41,369 nt of DNA from Nocardia cerradoensis NBRC 101014 (GTDB taxonomy: Bacteria; Actinomycetota; Actinomycetes; Mycobacteriales; Mycobacteriaceae): assembly GCF_000308535.1 (NCBI RefSeq), contig NZ_BAFW01000097.1:1-41369 (forward strand). The letters run 5' to 3'. This document shows positions 41,038-41,369 of the stretch, one piece after another. Every line of letters starts with the position of its first letter. The stretch's first letter is position 1. A program made the translations under genes and the position numbers. The notes beneath the pieces were generated by a model. The model worked only from the letters and a program-made list of their open reading frames with translations. It made no database searches and was not told the origin of the DNA.

Positions 41038-41369
41038 ATGACTGGCGCAGCGCAATGGACACGCGGAGGAATGTCGATCGGCTCCGTGCTGGACCTGCTG
41101 CGTCCGGATTTTCCGGACATCACCATTTCCAAGATCCGCTTCCTCGAATCCGAGGGGCTGATCCGCCCGGAGCGCACGCCTTCGGGATATCGCAGATTCT
41201 CGGTCGCCGATGTCGAGCGGCTGAAGTTCGTGCTGACCGCGCAGCGGGATCAGTATCTGCCGCTGAAGGTGATCAAGGAGCAACTCGAAGCGATCGACCG
41301 CGGCGCGGCGACCCTGGGTGTGCGCGAGGCGCGGGCCCGGGCCGACGGCGCCGGTGCGGACGGCTCGGG
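41038..41369 (+). CDS. ftsR: MerR-family regulator, FtsR type, truncated by window end
   Basis: The visible 110 codons from ATG 41038 encode a MerR-type winged helix: [43 protein letters not shown] and [29 protein letters not shown]. This gene follows garA in Mycobacteriales (Rv1828). Its C. glutamicum counterpart FtsR activates ftsZ and affects cell division. The C-terminal effector or dimerisation part lies outside the window. It begins 22 bp after garA and is probably co-transcribed. Confidence 0.92.
   Translation, partial: MTGAAQWTRGGMSIGSVLDLLRPDFPDITISKIRFLESEGLIRPERTPSGYRRFSVADVERLKFVLTAQRDQYLPLKVIKEQLEAIDRGAATLGVREARARADGAGADGS

Overview
This window looks like a chromosome segment of a high-GC actinomycete of the order Mycobacteriales, most likely Nocardia or a close relative. 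The evidence is the overall base composition, the conserved right-hand order pgsA2-like, gcvH, garA, ftsR-type MerR (the same order as the Rv1822 to Rv1828 region of M. tuberculosis), and the steroid and lipid gene set: a CYP125-type P450, a ChoD-like GMC oxidoreductase, a wax-ester synthase/DGAT, and KstR-type operators. The genus assignment is inference.

Positions 1 to about 15,277 are an accessory region that I read as the right part of an integrative element. It ends with an excisionase-like gene (13713-13901) and a tyrosine recombinase (14047-15249). The recombinase stop codon lies 28 bp from the stop codon of a convergent core acyl-CoA dehydrogenase gene. Most cargo is transcribed leftward. 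The main cargo is a tandemly duplicated two-gene unit. Each unit has an amidoligase-fold protein preceded by ten CxxC pairs (6677-7870 and 4583-5800), followed with an identical 13-bp overlap by a class II glutamine amidotransferase with Cys at position 2 (5940-6689 and 3837-4595). Small unknown genes flank the units (8000-8575, 3485-3745, 3175-3318). Other cargo includes a rightward, A+T-rich, membrane-anchored Nudix-like protein (1995-3164), a multiply frameshifted DUF4192 pseudogene, an Lsr2 xenogeneic silencer, an RNase HI-like fusion protein, a membrane zinc-ribbon protein and an HTH/coiled-coil protein.

Positions 15,278 to 24,932 carry lipid and redox genes: a LCAD-like acyl-CoA dehydrogenase, an AraC regulator divergent from a zinc alcohol dehydrogenase, an alpha/beta hydrolase convergent with WS/DGAT, a polysaccharide deacetylase, a two-domain fatty acyl-CoA reductase-type SDR, and a heme oxygenase with a DtxR/IdeR-like box. 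Good matches to the KstR palindrome TNNAACNNGTTNNA sit in front of the hydrolase and the WS/DGAT. Near-matches sit in front of the two-domain SDR and the CYP125-type P450.

Positions 24,933 to 29,739 hold cutA between two divergent copies of a roughly 240-bp repeat, each containing a perfect 13-bp inverted repeat. They also hold an XRE-type regulator, a small membrane peptide, a frameshifted resolvase-like gene whose frame now runs open into asnB, and asnB itself. Positions 29,740 to 41,369 hold the CYP125-type P450, a TetR regulator, a ThrE-family exporter, an acyl-CoA oxidase-like enzyme, a PAP2 phosphatase, a NERD-like protein, the ChoD-like oxidoreductase, and the conserved pgsA2-gcvH-garA-ftsR block, with the last gene cut by the window end. 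I see no rRNA, tRNA or CRISPR array.
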